DNA of 64,000 nt from JAPPHA01 sp965242975 (GTDB taxonomy: Bacteria > Pseudomonadota > Alphaproteobacteria > Rhodobacterales > Rhodobacteraceae): NCBI GenBank assembly GCA_965242975.1, contig CBDETS010000007.1, positions 5,270,001 through 5,334,000 on the forward strand. Reading direction: 5' to 3'. The translations under genes were made by a program, and so were the position numbers. The notes below the pieces were generated by a model. That model saw nothing but the letters and a program-made list of their open reading frames with translations, searched no databases and was not told the origin of the DNA. Positions 24,589 to 34,481 of this stretch are shown here, piece after piece (position 1 is the first letter of the stretch; each line of letters begins with the position of its first letter).

Positions 24589-27500
24589 ATGAAACCGGCT
24601 GTGGCGGTGGCCTTGGTCGCGCTGTCGCTGCTCGCAGCCGGGACGGCGCAGGCGCAGACCTCGGTCACGCTGGTGAGCAACACCGGGCAGAGTACAGACT
24701 CCACCTCCCGCCATGGCGTCGATCGCGCGCAGTCGTTCACGACAGGTAGCAACGCCGCCGGCTACACCCTGACCAGCGTCACGTTCCCTATTAGTGGCGG
24801 CCTCACCACCGCCAAAACGCAGATGCGCATCGAGTCGTCAAATGCGAGCGGCCAGCCGGGAGGCAACCTGGGCGCGTTGACGCTTACTTCGAGCGGCAGT
24901 ACGGCCACCGGTACGACCACGGGCATCGACCTGGCTGCCGACACGACGTATTTCGTGGTGTTGGAATCGACCGACACCGCGGCCTCGAGCACCTACGACC
25001 GAACGAACTCGGACAGCGAGGATTCGGGCGCGGCGGCGGGCTGGAGCATCGGCGACGGGAGCCGGTTTTATGGCGGCACCGGCAGTCCAACCTGGAGCAA
25101 CACGTCCTCCACATCCTGGAAAATCGCCATCCACGGCTACGCCAACCCGTCCGCGATCTCGTCGGTGGCGATCGTCTCGAAGCCGCGCATCGACGCGGAC
25201 AACAACGGCACGAAGGAGACCTACGGGGCGGGCCAGAAGATCGCGGTGGACGTGACCTGGAGCGAGGACGTTGCCTGGGACACCTCGGCGACGGGCGCGG
25301 GCATCCGGGTGCAGTTGGGGATCGGGAGCAACACAAGGCCGGCTGAACTGGTGACGGGCGGGGCGACCAGCGGCACGGCCCGCACGCTGCGCTTCGCCTA
25401 CACGGTGGTGGCCGCCGACACGGACACCGACGGCGTGACGGTGAATGCGAACAGCCAGGGCGAAGTGGTGCGGCTGCGCGGCGGCGCGACCGTGAAGGAG
25501 GCCGACGGCTCGTTGAACGCGAAGTTGACGCATGCGGGGTTGGGCGCGCAGTCGGGCCACCTGGTGAACGGCGGCTCCACCGCTCCGACGAACAGCGCCC
25601 CGACCTTCGGCGGCGATGATCCGGCGGGCACCGTCAACGCCCCTGTCCTGACTCGTGTCAGCCTGGTAGTGGACGATGGCGATTTCAGTGACGCGGACGG
25701 CGACCCGCTGACCTTCAAGTTAAGCTTGAACCGCGACGACGTGCACGTACCCGGCGATTTAACGTGGATTAATGATCGTGTCTTTTTCAAGGCAAGGTCG
25801 ACCTGCGCACTGGCAAACCTCTCGCCGCCGGTGACCAGCAATCTGGAAGTGACCTTCACCTTTACCGCGACCGACCCCGACGGCGCGTCGGGTTCGGTCA
25901 CGGGAGTGTTCAATGTGAGAATTCCCGCTTCCGGCTGTCCATCGTTCTCAAGCGCCGGGGTGAGCGGCACGACCCTGGCAATCGCCCTGGACGGCAACGC
26001 GATTGGCGGCACGCCGGGCGCGGACGAGTTCGAGGTCAAGGTGGGTGGGACCGCGGTGGCCCTGGCGGCCACCAACCCGGTCGCGGTGAGCGGCAGGACC
26101 GTCACCCTGACCCTCGCCGCGGCCCCGGCCGCCGGCCAGACGGTCACCGTCAGCTACACCCCCGACGAGGACTCCATGACGACGGATTCGTCGGCGAGTG
26201 CCCCGATGGCTGTCGCCTTCACCGACCGGGCCGTCGGAACCGGGCCGACGGTGGCGAACCCGATTCCGGACACGACGGCTGTGGTGGGCACGGCCTTCAG
26301 CTACCAGTTCCCGGCCAACACCTTCAATGACCCCGACGGCGACACCCTGACCTACACGGCGACGAAGGGGGACGGCACAGCGCTGCCGGGCTGGCTGAGC
26401 TTCGACGCGGGCACCCGCACCTTCTCGGGCACGCCGACCGCAGCGAATGCCGGTACGGTGTCCGTCAAGGTGACCGCCAGCGACAGCGCGCTTTCGGTCA
26501 GCGACACCTTCGACATCGCGGTAACGACCGCACCGACGGTCGCGAACGCCATCCCGGACCAGACGGCGACGGTGAACGCGGCCTTCAGCTTCCAGTTCGC
26601 GGCCAACGCCTTCAATGACGCCGACGGCGACACCCTGACCTACACGGCGACGAAGGGGGACGGCACAGCGCTGCCGGACTGGCTGAGCTTCGCGGCGGAC
26701 ACCCGCACCTTCTCGGGTACGCCGCAGGCGGCGAATGTCGGCACGGTGTCGGTCAAGGTGACCGCGACCGACGGCACCCATTCGGTCAGCGACAGCTTCG
26801 ACATCGCCGTGGTAACCACGATCGCCCCGACGGCGCAGGCGGGCGCCGACCGCACGGCCGATCCCGGCGCGACGGTGACGCTGAGCGGCTCGGGCACGGA
26901 CTCCGACGGCACGATCCAGGGCTACGCCTGGAGCCAGGTCTCGGGCACGTCGGTGACGCTGCAGAACGCCAACACGGCGCAGGCCTCCTTCACCGCGCCC
27001 GATACGGCCGGGCCGCTGGTCTTCCGGCTGACGGTCACCGACAACCTCGGGGCCACGGACACCGACGACGTGACGGTGACGGTGAACGACGTGTCGCCGA
27101 TCTTCACAGGCAGCGTGCCGGCACTGCGGCTGGAGCCGGGCGAGGCGATGACGCCGGTCGTGCTGCCGGAGGCGACCGGCGGCAACGGCGGCCCCTACAC
27201 CTACGGGCTGAGCTCGGAGCCCGCGGGCCTCGCGGGACTGTCCCTCGACGCGGCGACGCGGACGCTCTCGGGCACGCCGGATGTGGAGAGGGGGCGCTGG
27301 ACCTTCACCTACTGGGCCCATGACGGGGACGACAACGTCACGACCGCCGATGCCGCGCAACTGACCTTCACGGTGCAGGTCGGTGCGGCGCCGGAGATGC
27401 AGAGGCGGGCGGTGAAGAGCACCGTGGCGGCGCTGGCGACGCGCACGGTGGCGTCTGCGCTCGACACGATCGGGGCCCGGCTGGGCGGAGCGGTCCCGGA

Positions 27501-28899
27501 GACCGACCTGATCCTGGCCGGTGAGTCCGTGCCGTTCGCCGCGTCTGGAGCGGCCGCGGGGTGGCGGGACAGTGGGGCTTGCCCGGCCACCGGGTTCGGG
27601 GCCGACGGTATCGGGCGGGGCGGCAACGGTGCCGAAGGCTGCGGCCGGCCACGGAGCCGGGGCGTCGATGCCGACGCGCTGCTGTCCACGAGCGCCTTCT
27701 CGCTGACGCTGGGCGCGGCCGAGGGCGAGCCGGGCTTCAACGCGAAGGCGTCGCGCTGGTCGGTGTGGGGCCGCGGCGATCTCGGGCATTTCGCGGGCCG
27801 GCCCGAGCCGGGGATGCACTACCGGGGCGAGACGCTGACCGGTTGGCTGGGCGTGGACGCCCGCGGGTCGATACGCGGACCGACGCGCCTGAAGAGCTGG
27901 GTCGCGGGTCTCGCGGTGTCGCACGGAACCAGCAAGTCGGACTACAGCTTCGAGGGCGGGGCCGATCCCGCGGATCGGGGCCGGCTGGAGACGGTGCTCA
28001 GCGCGCTCTGGCCCTACGGGAGCTGGACCTTCGAAAACGGGCTGGAGCTGCGTGGCATTCTGGGTGCGGGGACTGGCAGTCTGCGCCACTTCCCGGGCGG
28101 CGGCGATCCGGCGGAGAAGAGCAGACTGACGATGTGGACGGTTTCGCTCGGATTCAAGCGGAAGCTTCAGCCTCTGGCCAGTTTCGATCTGGCGGCGCGG
28201 AGCGATGCGAGCTTTGTCCGGAAGGAGACCGCGCGGGGCGAGCAGACGATCGACGGGCTTCGCGCCGACAGCTGGCGCGGCCGATTCGGCCTGGAGGGCT
28301 CGCGGCGCTTCGAGAAGGAGGGCGGCCGTTCGTTCACGCCGTTCCTGGAACTGGCCGCGCGGCAGGACGGCGGTGACGGGCTGACCGGGACCGGGCTGGA
28401 GGTGGCGGGCGGGCTGCGCCATGGCGCGCCCGGCCTCGACATCGAGTTGCGCGGCCGCTGGCTGGCGGCGCACACGAAGGGGGGCACGGAGGAACGCGGC
28501 GTGAGCCTGACGGCGCGGATGCTCCCGAAGGAACGCGGGCGCGGGCTGTCGCTGTCGCTCACGCCGCGCTGGGGCGCCGGCACGGGCGGGGCCGACGCGC
28601 TGTGGCGCGACGAGATGCCGACGGGCGGGCCGGGTGCTGGAACGGAGCGGGGGGCCCTCGACCTGCGCGTCGGCTACGGCTACGGCCTGTTCGGCGATCG
28701 CTTCACCGGCACGCCGAACGCCGGGTTGGGGCTGTCGGACGGCGGCGGGCGGGATGTCCGCGTCGGCTGGCACCTGACCCCGGAGGCCAACGCCGAACTG
28801 GACATCGATGCCAGTCTCGATGTGACCCGCAGTGAGCCCGCCAACGGCAACGAACCGCCAAGGCATGGCATCGCGCTGACGGGCACGATTCGCTGGTAG
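24589..28899 (+). CDS. Large surface protein with Ig/cadherin-like repeats and C-terminal beta-barrel
   Basis: 1436 residues from ATG 24589; GTG 24577 would add four. The signal peptide is AVAVALVALSLLAAGTAQAQ. Domains in order: a choice-of-anchor-like beta domain (about 24-185), a SwmB-related region (190-330), a cadherin-like stretch (SDADGDPLTF, near 375), a SwmB-like domain (LDGNAIGGTPGADEFEV, near 475), two nearly identical putative-Ig repeats (about 555-746), a PKD/REJ-like domain (GADRTADPGATVTLSGSG), and a third putative-Ig unit (LSLDAATRTLSGTP). A linker then leads to a barrel-like C-terminus (about 1045-1436) with alternating strands and a final aromatic residue (GTIRW), as in autotransporters. 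Probably an outer-membrane adhesin. Its GC content is higher than the neighbours'. Confidence 0.75.
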   Translation: MKPAVAVALVALSLLAAGTAQAQTSVTLVSNTGQSTDSTSRHGVDRAQSFTTGSNAAGYTLTSVTFPISGGLTTAKTQMRIESSNASGQPGGNLGALTLTSSGSTATGTTTGIDLAADTTYFVVLESTDTAASSTYDRTNSDSEDSGAAAGWSIGDGSRFYGGTGSPTWSNTSSTSWKIAIHGYANPSAISSVAIVSKPRIDADNNGTKETYGAGQKIAVDVTWSEDVAWDTSATGAGIRVQLGIGSNTRPAELVTGGATSGTARTLRFAYTVVAADTDTDGVTVNANSQGEVVRLRGGATVKEADGSLNAKLTHAGLGAQSGHLVNGGSTAPTNSAPTFGGDDPAGTVNAPVLTRVSLVVDDGDFSDADGDPLTFKLSLNRDDVHVPGDLTWINDRVFFKARSTCALANLSPPVTSNLEVTFTFTATDPDGASGSVTGVFNVRIPASGCPSFSSAGVSGTTLAIALDGNAIGGTPGADEFEVKVGGTAVALAATNPVAVSGRTVTLTLAAAPAAGQTVTVSYTPDEDSMTTDSSASAPMAVAFTDRAVGTGPTVANPIPDTTAVVGTAFSYQFPANTFNDPDGDTLTYTATKGDGTALPGWLSFDAGTRTFSGTPTAANAGTVSVKVTASDSALSVSDTFDIAVTTAPTVANAIPDQTATVNAAFSFQFAANAFNDADGDTLTYTATKGDGTALPDWLSFAADTRTFSGTPQAANVGTVSVKVTATDGTHSVSDSFDIAVVTTIAPTAQAGADRTADPGATVTLSGSGTDSDGTIQGYAWSQVSGTSVTLQNANTAQASFTAPDTAGPLVFRLTVTDNLGATDTDDVTVTVNDVSPIFTGSVPALRLEPGEAMTPVVLPEATGGNGGPYTYGLSSEPAGLAGLSLDAATRTLSGTPDVERGRWTFTYWAHDGDDNVTTADAAQLTFTVQVGAAPEMQRRAVKSTVAALATRTVASALDTIGARLGGAVPETDLILAGESVPFAASGAAAGWRDSGACPATGFGADGIGRGGNGAEGCGRPRSRGVDADALLSTSAFSLTLGAAEGEPGFNAKASRWSVWGRGDLGHFAGRPEPGMHYRGETLTGWLGVDARGSIRGPTRLKSWVAGLAVSHGTSKSDYSFEGGADPADRGRLETVLSALWPYGSWTFENGLELRGILGAGTGSLRHFPGGGDPAEKSRLTMWTVSLGFKRKLQPLASFDLAARSDASFVRKETARGEQTIDGLRADSWRGRFGLEGSRRFEKEGGRSFTPFLELAARQDGGDGLTGTGLEVAGGLRHGAPGLDIELRGRWLAAHTKGGTEERGVSLTARMLPKERGRGLSLSLTPRWGAGTGGADALWRDEMPTGGPGAGTERGALDLRVGYGYGLFGDRFTGTPNAGLGLSDGGGRDVRVGWHLTPEANAELDIDASLDVTRSEPANGNEPPRHGIALTGTIRW
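26251..26826 (+). repeat. Two near-identical 288-bp coding repeats in the surface protein
   Basis: The units 26251-26538 and 26539-26826 each encode 96 residues beginning VAN.IPD and containing DGDTLTYTATKGDGTALP. The middle part is almost identical at the DNA level, including long shared stretches of synonymous positions, so the duplication is recent or homogenised. Recombination between them would remove or add one Ig-like unit without breaking the frame. Confidence 0.8.
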
Positions 28900-29473
28900 G
28901 GCAGGCGCCGGCCGCGCCCCGTTCTCCGGCAGGCGGAGGAGATCTGTTCCGTTTGCCAAATATACTGACTGGCGAGGAGATCTGCGCGTGGGCAAGGCGC
29001 GTCGCCTCGGGACCCCGCCACCTACCGACAACGGCAGGAAGGTTGAATACGTTGGGAATGCTGTCTCCATGACGACACCCCTCGTTATCGAACTGGTCCT
29101 GAAGGTCGAAACAATCCCGGGACCGGGCTGCGGGAGGCCAAGTCAAACCACGGCCATTGATCGGACCGCCAAACTTGTGCCAGCCTCATCATACATGCCC
29201 GTGTCCGATGCGGACTGACCTTACGTACCGTTGCGTTTTCCTCCGAAACTCTTGCTGGCTGACCGACTTTCTGGTGTTGACCGGGGCGGGTTCGATCAGA
29301 ATATGGTTGAGAACTCGTGAGCCCACGACCTAAACAGTCGCTAGTGTAAATCGATTCACGGTTCCAAAGTTCGGCCTGATACTGAACTCACCGGACCGAC
29401 CGCGGCACGGCGAAATTGGGCGATTCCTCCAGAACGGCGGCCGTTCCCGGGACCCGCGGAAAGGAAATTCAGC
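28900..29473. other. Gap between the surface protein and rarA
   Basis: No gene seen. No clear terminator follows the surface-protein stop. The accessory block ends somewhere here, because rarA is core. A short plus-strand open frame at 28988-29218 has no family features. The rarA promoter is expected in the last 150 bases. Confidence 0.35.
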
Positions 29474-30832
29474 GTGGCAGGCGATTCCAGTTGCATGACT
29501 GTTCAACCGAACATGACTGACAAGGCAGTCAGGCCCGAGGAAACGGAGCGAAACGACAGGATTCCGCATCCTCTTGCCGACCGATTGAGGCCTGAACGGC
29601 TTTCCGAGGTCATCGGGCAAACTCATCTTCTTGGGTCCGGCCGCCCGCTCGCGACCATGGTCCAGACAGGACTTCTGCCATCACTGGTGTTCTGGGGACC
29701 GCCCGGTGTCGGAAAAACGACGCTTGCCCGTATTCTCGCTGCGGAAACGGGCCTCAGGTTCGTTCAGATCAGTGCAGTGTTTTCCGGGGTCGGCGAACTC
29801 CGGAAGGTGTTTTCGGAGGCACGGGAACATCGCTCGAACGGATCCGGGACCATGTTGTTCGTTGACGAAATCCATCGTTTCAACAAGGCGCAACAGGACA
29901 GTTTTCTCCCCTTGATGGAAGACGGCACCATAACGCTCGTTGGCGCAACCACCGAAAATCCCTCGTTCGAACTGAATGCCGCGCTCATGTCCCGTGCCCA
30001 GGTGCTCGTGCTGGAAAGGCTCTCCCTCGAAGAGCTCGACCATATTGCCAGGCGAGCCGAGAAGGACGCGGCCCGGGACCTTCCCTTGACCGATGAAGCC
30101 CGCTCCAGTCTGCTGGCCATGGCCGATGGCGATGGTCGGGCTCTCCTCAATCTTGTCGAGCAGTGTTTTTCGTGGTCGGTCGAAGATAAACTGGACAGCG
30201 CGGAGCTCTCACACCGGCTCGTGACCCGGGCAGTTCAGTACGACAAGTCGGGAGATGCGCATTTCAACCTGATTTCCGCACTGCATAAATCGGTTCGCGG
30301 TTCCGATCCGGATGCAGCTTTGTACTGGTTGGCGCGGATGCTGTCAGGGGGCGAAGATCCTCGTTACCTGTGCCGCCGGATGACCAGAATGGCAATCGAG
30401 GATGTCGGCCTGGCTGATCCTGACGCACAGGAAGTATGTCTGCGCGCCTGGGAAAGCTATGAACGGTTGGGGAGCCCCGAGGGTGAACTGGCGTTGGCGC
30501 AAGCAGTGGTTTACCTGGCTCTTGCTCCGAAATCCAATGCGGCGCACCGCGCCTTTGGCGAGGCTCGTGCGATGGCTGCGGCCACCGGTTCACTCGCGCC
30601 ACCCAAGCACATCCTGAATGCGCCGACGGGCCTCATGAAGTCGATGGGATACGGCCGTGGGTATCGATACGACCACGATGACCGCGACGGTTTTTCCGGT
30701 CAGAATTACTTTCCGGATGGAATTGAACGCCGCCAGTTTTACGTTCCGGTTGAACGCGGTACCGAAAGGGAATTTACCAAGCGTGTTGCCTACTTCGCCA
30801 AGCTTCGGCAAAAAAAGGGGCAACAGTCCTGA
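29474..30832 (+). CDS. rarA: Replication-associated recombination protein A (RarA/MgsA AAA+ ATPase)
   Basis: AAA+ ATPase of the clamp-loader type that acts at stalled replication forks. 452 residues from GTG 29474, preceded by GGAAAGGAAATT; ATG 29495 is an alternative. Walker A GPPGVGKT is at 75-82, Walker B LFVDEIHR includes Asp131 and Glu132, and sensor 1 is VGATTENPSFE. The C-terminal oligomerisation region has SALHKSVRGSDPDAALYWLARML and the family ending GYRYDHDDRDGFSGQNYFPDG. It starts the block rarA-crcB-rluC-atp12 known from alphaproteobacteria. Confidence 0.96.
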   Translation: MAGDSSCMTVQPNMTDKAVRPEETERNDRIPHPLADRLRPERLSEVIGQTHLLGSGRPLATMVQTGLLPSLVFWGPPGVGKTTLARILAAETGLRFVQISAVFSGVGELRKVFSEAREHRSNGSGTMLFVDEIHRFNKAQQDSFLPLMEDGTITLVGATTENPSFELNAALMSRAQVLVLERLSLEELDHIARRAEKDAARDLPLTDEARSSLLAMADGDGRALLNLVEQCFSWSVEDKLDSAELSHRLVTRAVQYDKSGDAHFNLISALHKSVRGSDPDAALYWLARMLSGGEDPRYLCRRMTRMAIEDVGLADPDAQEVCLRAWESYERLGSPEGELALAQAVVYLALAPKSNAAHRAFGEARAMAAATGSLAPPKHILNAPTGLMKSMGYGRGYRYDHDDRDGFSGQNYFPDGIERRQFYVPVERGTEREFTKRVAYFAKLRQKKGQQS

Positions 30833-30891
30833 ACGGTCATTCGCCGGGAGGGCCGGGCAAGGGCAGAACAACCTCAAAGTGGAGACGTTGG

Positions 30892-31278
30892 GTGCAGGCA
30901 CTGCAAACGGGACTTCTTGTCGGATGCGGCGGCGCGATTGGCGCTGTTCTGAGGCACTTTTCCGGCGTGGCCGCGGCCGTCGTGTTCGGGGCCGGGTACC
31001 CGATCGGGACGCTTTTCGTCAATGTTTCGGGATCGCTCGCCATGGGATGCCTGGCCGGCTTGCTGCTGGAACGAACCGCCGACCCGAGGATGGCTGCCTT
31101 TCTCCTGACGGGATTGCTTGGAGGTTTCACGACATTTTCGGCGTTCTCCCTTGAAACCGTTGGCCTGATTCGGGACGCGCGCCTTGTGGCTGCCTTTTCG
31201 TACGTGACCGCATCGGTCGTGCTGTCCATAGCGATGTACGTATTCGGAAGCTGGCTCGGTCGAAGCTGGGTCGTGTAA
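30892..31278 (+). CDS. crcB: Fluoride ion channel CrcB/Fluc
   Basis: Small membrane protein forming a dual-topology dimer that exports fluoride. 128 residues with four hydrophobic helices. Hallmarks: GGAIGAVLRH near the N-terminus, GTLFVNVSGSLAMG (the Asn of the fluoride path), and GLLGGFTTFSAFS (the Phe-box and the Na-binding break). Start is GTG 30892 with GGAG upstream. The stop overlaps the next ATG (TAATG), so it is coupled to rluC. No fluoride riboswitch was recognised in the 59-base gap to rarA. Confidence 0.95.
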   Translation: MQALQTGLLVGCGGAIGAVLRHFSGVAAAVVFGAGYPIGTLFVNVSGSLAMGCLAGLLLERTADPRMAAFLLTGLLGGFTTFSAFSLETVGLIRDARLVAAFSYVTASVVLSIAMYVFGSWLGRSWVV

Positions 31279-32372
31279 TGGCGGTCAGTTACGTCACGGT
31301 TACGGAGGACCAGGCCGGTCAGCGCGTGGACCGGTGGCTGAGGCGGCTGTTCCCTGGCCTGAACCAGGGACTGATCGAGCGAATGTGCCGCAAGGGGGAG
31401 TTGCGGGTCGACGGGAGTCGGGTCAAACCGTCCGTAAGGGTTGAAACGGGGCAGACGGTCCGGGTCCCACCCGTCAGGGTCGGGGAAGGGGCGCCGAAAG
31501 CTGCCGGAATTTCCGGTCTGCGCAACGAACGGAAGTTGACTAAGGCCGAAATAAGCCTTGCCCGGTCGCTCGTGATCTACAGCGACGATCATGTCATCGC
31601 GGTCAACAAACCGCCTGGACTACCGTCCCAGGGTGGAAGCGGACTGTCTCGCCACCTGGACCGCTTGAGTGCTGCAATGGTTCCCGGCAGCGAAAACCGA
31701 CCAAGGCTTGTCCATCGCCTCGACAGCGAAACGTCAGGCGTGATGCTGCTTTCGAGGACCAGACTCGGGGCATCGCGCCTTTCCGAGCAATTCAGGACCG
31801 GTCGGGTCCGGAAGATCTATTGGGCCATTGTGGCCGGTTTCCCTCGACCTGAACAGGGAACGATCAGTTTCGGACTGGTGAAGATGAAATCGCAGGCAGG
31901 CGAAGGTACCGAATCCTGGCACATGCGATGCGTCTTTCCGGACGATGTCGATTCAACTCCCGGCGCGAGGCGGGCGACAAGCCAGTACCATGTCGTGGAT
32001 TCGATCGGAGTGGAGTTGTCTTGGCTCGCCCTCAGGCCGATTACGGGGCGAACGCATCAACTCAGGGCGCACCTGGCCGAAATCGGGCACCCGATTCTGG
32101 GAGATCGAAAGTACGGCCGACACGGCGTACGTGGGTATGATCACGTTGACGCGACGGTGTCTTCGAAGTCCGTCAATACACCGGGCAAGGGCCTGCATTT
32201 GCACGCGCGATCGATCTCTTTCGAACATCCCCGGACTGGCGAGTCGATGCAACTTGTCGCCCGGTTGCCTGAGCCCTTGAAGAAAGGCTGGGAGTGGCTT
32301 GGATGGACCGAGACCATGGCACCTGTTGACCCGTTTCCTTTGGCGGCCGATGAACAGGCAGTAGCCCGGTGA
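31278..32372 (+). CDS. rluC: 23S rRNA pseudouridine synthase (RluC/RluD-type)
   Basis: Modifies uridines in 23S rRNA. 364 residues. An S4 RNA-binding domain lies at about 15-65 (RVDRWLRRLFPGLNQGLIERMCRKG), followed by the catalytic domain with HRLDSETSGVML, Asp149 being the nucleophile, and the family segment LRPITGRTHQLRAHLA. RluC is more likely than RluD because of its place after crcB in alphaproteobacteria, but the exact target is inferred. Overlaps the crcB stop by one base. Confidence 0.9.
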   Translation: MAVSYVTVTEDQAGQRVDRWLRRLFPGLNQGLIERMCRKGELRVDGSRVKPSVRVETGQTVRVPPVRVGEGAPKAAGISGLRNERKLTKAEISLARSLVIYSDDHVIAVNKPPGLPSQGGSGLSRHLDRLSAAMVPGSENRPRLVHRLDSETSGVMLLSRTRLGASRLSEQFRTGRVRKIYWAIVAGFPRPEQGTISFGLVKMKSQAGEGTESWHMRCVFPDDVDSTPGARRATSQYHVVDSIGVELSWLALRPITGRTHQLRAHLAEIGHPILGDRKYGRHGVRGYDHVDATVSSKSVNTPGKGLHLHARSISFEHPRTGESMQLVARLPEPLKKGWEWLGWTETMAPVDPFPLAADEQAVAR

Positions 32373-32549
32373 TCCCGTGGTCCGGTTACGGCATCTGGAG
32401 GTTGAGACTCACCACGTTCGTCACATCGCTCCTGGTGCACGGAGCGGGTGTAGAGAGGAGGTTCCGGACGAGCAGGGCGCGAGCCCGACTTGGTTTGCCG
32501 CGAGGCGGGAAGGAATGTGGAAGGTTGCGATTTCGGAACTGAACGTCGA

Positions 32550-33302
32550 ATGAAATGGCCGGGCACGAAAAGGACCTGGGCACGGACATCGGTCCACCCG
32601 ACGGAGTGTGGGAACGGCTATTTTGTCGCGCTGGACGAAACCCCGCTCTTAACTCCGGGAAAGAACGTGCTTGCCGTTCCGACGCGCGAATTGGCCGGCA
32701 TCGTCGCACGCGAATGGGGCGATCAGGTTACTGATGTCGTTCTGGCATCGCTCCCGGTTACACGCCTGTGTAATTCCGCCATTGATCGGGTTGACGACAT
32801 TCGCACGGAGGTGATCGATCGCGCACTCCGGTACGGAGAAAGCGATCTCCTGTGTTACAGGTCCGCCGAAAACATGGATTTGAGCCAACGCCAATCGCAG
32901 GTGTGGGACCCGGTCCTGAACTGGGCCGAACGCGATCTCGCCGCCTCGTTCGCCGTGACATCCGGAGTGGTTCCGGTCGAGCAACCGGCGTCGAGCCTGA
33001 AGGCGATCCGAAGTCTGCTCGAGGGTTACGACGCCTTCACGTTGTCCGCCATGCAGGAGCTTGTTACGCTTTCCGGTTCCGTACTGTTGGCGTTGGCTGT
33101 CGTACGTCGCTTCAGGTCGCCGGAAGCGGCCTGGCTGGCATCAAGGGTCGATGAAGACTGGCAGGCTGAAAGGTGGGGTCTTGACCTGGAGGCCGCTGAA
33201 AATGCCACGAGGGCCAGAAGGGCCTTCATGGAAGCGGCGGGAATGATTTCTGCGCTCGAAGGACAATCGAGACCGTCAGCCCCGGGGATTGAAGGCGTAT
33301 GA
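32550..33302 (+). CDS. ATP12-family F1-ATPase assembly chaperone
   Basis: Chaperone that binds the alpha subunit of F1-ATP synthase during assembly, known from mitochondria and alphaproteobacteria. 250 residues from ATG 32550. Typical segments: DETPLLTPGKNVLAVPTREL, the LPVTRLCNSAIDRV region, GESDLLCYRS, and the C-terminal EAAWLASRVDEDWQAERWG, where the conserved acidic residue near EDWQ is needed for function in yeast Atp12p. The N-terminus KRTWARTSV stands where relatives have KRFWK-like sequence. It follows rluC after 177 bases; in relatives a HAD gene often lies between them and is missing here. Confidence 0.88.
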   Translation: MKWPGTKRTWARTSVHPTECGNGYFVALDETPLLTPGKNVLAVPTRELAGIVAREWGDQVTDVVLASLPVTRLCNSAIDRVDDIRTEVIDRALRYGESDLLCYRSAENMDLSQRQSQVWDPVLNWAERDLAASFAVTSGVVPVEQPASSLKAIRSLLEGYDAFTLSAMQELVTLSGSVLLALAVVRRFRSPEAAWLASRVDEDWQAERWGLDLEAAENATRARRAFMEAAGMISALEGQSRPSAPGIEGV

Positions 33303-34481
33303 TCAATCCATCGCCCGTAACGGCCAGTAACCGCAGTTGGTTTCTACAACCTGTTTTTGCTTCGGTGCGCCCGGGTTGGTATGGATTTACAAATGTCTCT
33401 CAAAGGCGCCGCACGCCGCCACAGTTGAGGTCCGCCAAAGCTCACGGGGTCTTCAATTGCACGCCCTCGCAGCCGACCGGGAAAAGGGCATAGAAACAGC
33501 GCGCCATGTCCGACATCTTGCTGACCATGCCTGAGACCGTGGCGAGCAGAACCGCCCCACCCCTCGCCGTCACATAATTGAGATCTCACGCGCAGAACTT
33601 GGTTACGCGACCGCCCGCGCCGATCGTTCCTCCGTGCGTGATCTCGACTCATGCGCCGCGTCGTGTGCACGCCTCGACTGGCTGGGCCGGCTGGAAGCGG
33701 TGTAAGGCGGCGAGAAAAAACTCGGACCATGACTTCCGTTGAGTTGAAAAACCGGTTTGCCAATCTCAAAGTTTCGCGCGAGCGCGGATGATTTTCCGGA
33801 ATCCGGATCGATCATGCTTCTGTGAAAGGGCACACACGGACAATCCGGGACTTCGCGAAGTAGCTACAGCTTATGAAACCGGGATGGAAAACCACTCAAG
33901 GACTGGCGTGAGGGTGGACGCACGGGATACGAAATCCAAGCCGTTTGTCACACGACCGCTTGGCTCGAAGCGATTGACGACTTCATTCAGAGTGCAACGG
34001 CAATACTCAAGGGCGTTTAGTCTTCCTTGAGCCATATGAAGGAACCCAAATGTATTCCCGAGGTCCACTGATGGACATCCCTTGTTTCCGAACTGCATTG
34101 GCCAATCGTGAAATGCCTCGGCAGACGTTTTTTGAGGTTCTTGTGGCAATTGGCCCCAAGGGTTTCGGATGAAATGTTGCGCACAACGATTCGTCCGAAT
34201 TGAACATCGACTGTATTGCTTGATCGGCCATAACTTGCGCGGCAGAACCCTGTACGGCCTCGCGACCATCATCAACCTGACTGGCTCCAGAAAACCGGAA
34301 CGGGGACGAAGGTCTCTGTGACCGGGACCCGAACGACTATCCGACCGGCATCAAGATCAGCAAATTGGAGATCAAGGCCTTGGTTATCCGTCACACTTTC
34401 CCTCGTGACTGGAATTACACATTTCTTCCGAGGCCTGATAATGCTTCGGTTATTTCGTGACGATGCCTAACCGAACATTTC
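33303..34481. other. Long gap, decayed region, nothing recognised
   Basis: Nearly 1.2 kb without a supportable gene on either strand. Open frames such as 33337-33534 (+) and 33871-34275 (-) have protein-like stretches but no family features, no ribosome sites and overlapping rivals. The region starts the accessory tract that ends at the helicase-like gene and probably holds remnants of inserted genes. No inverted-repeat ends were identified by eye. Confidence 0.35.

Noticed and set aside
25948..29070. Very long open frame (1040 codons) on the minus strand
   Set aside because: It lies antisense to the surface-protein gene, is extremely rich in Arg/Gly/Pro/Ala and has no domain. High-GC genes commonly give such shadow frames. 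The plus-strand gene has a signal peptide and clear domains.
30833..30891. Fluoride riboswitch upstream of crcB
   Set aside because: The gap is only 59 bases, follows rarA closely, and shows no recognisable crcB-motif structure.
33871..34275. Minus-strand frame of 134 codons, possibly a gene
   Set aside because: Protein-like in places but no family features, no ribosome site, and competing frames on the plus strand; kept as unassigned gap.
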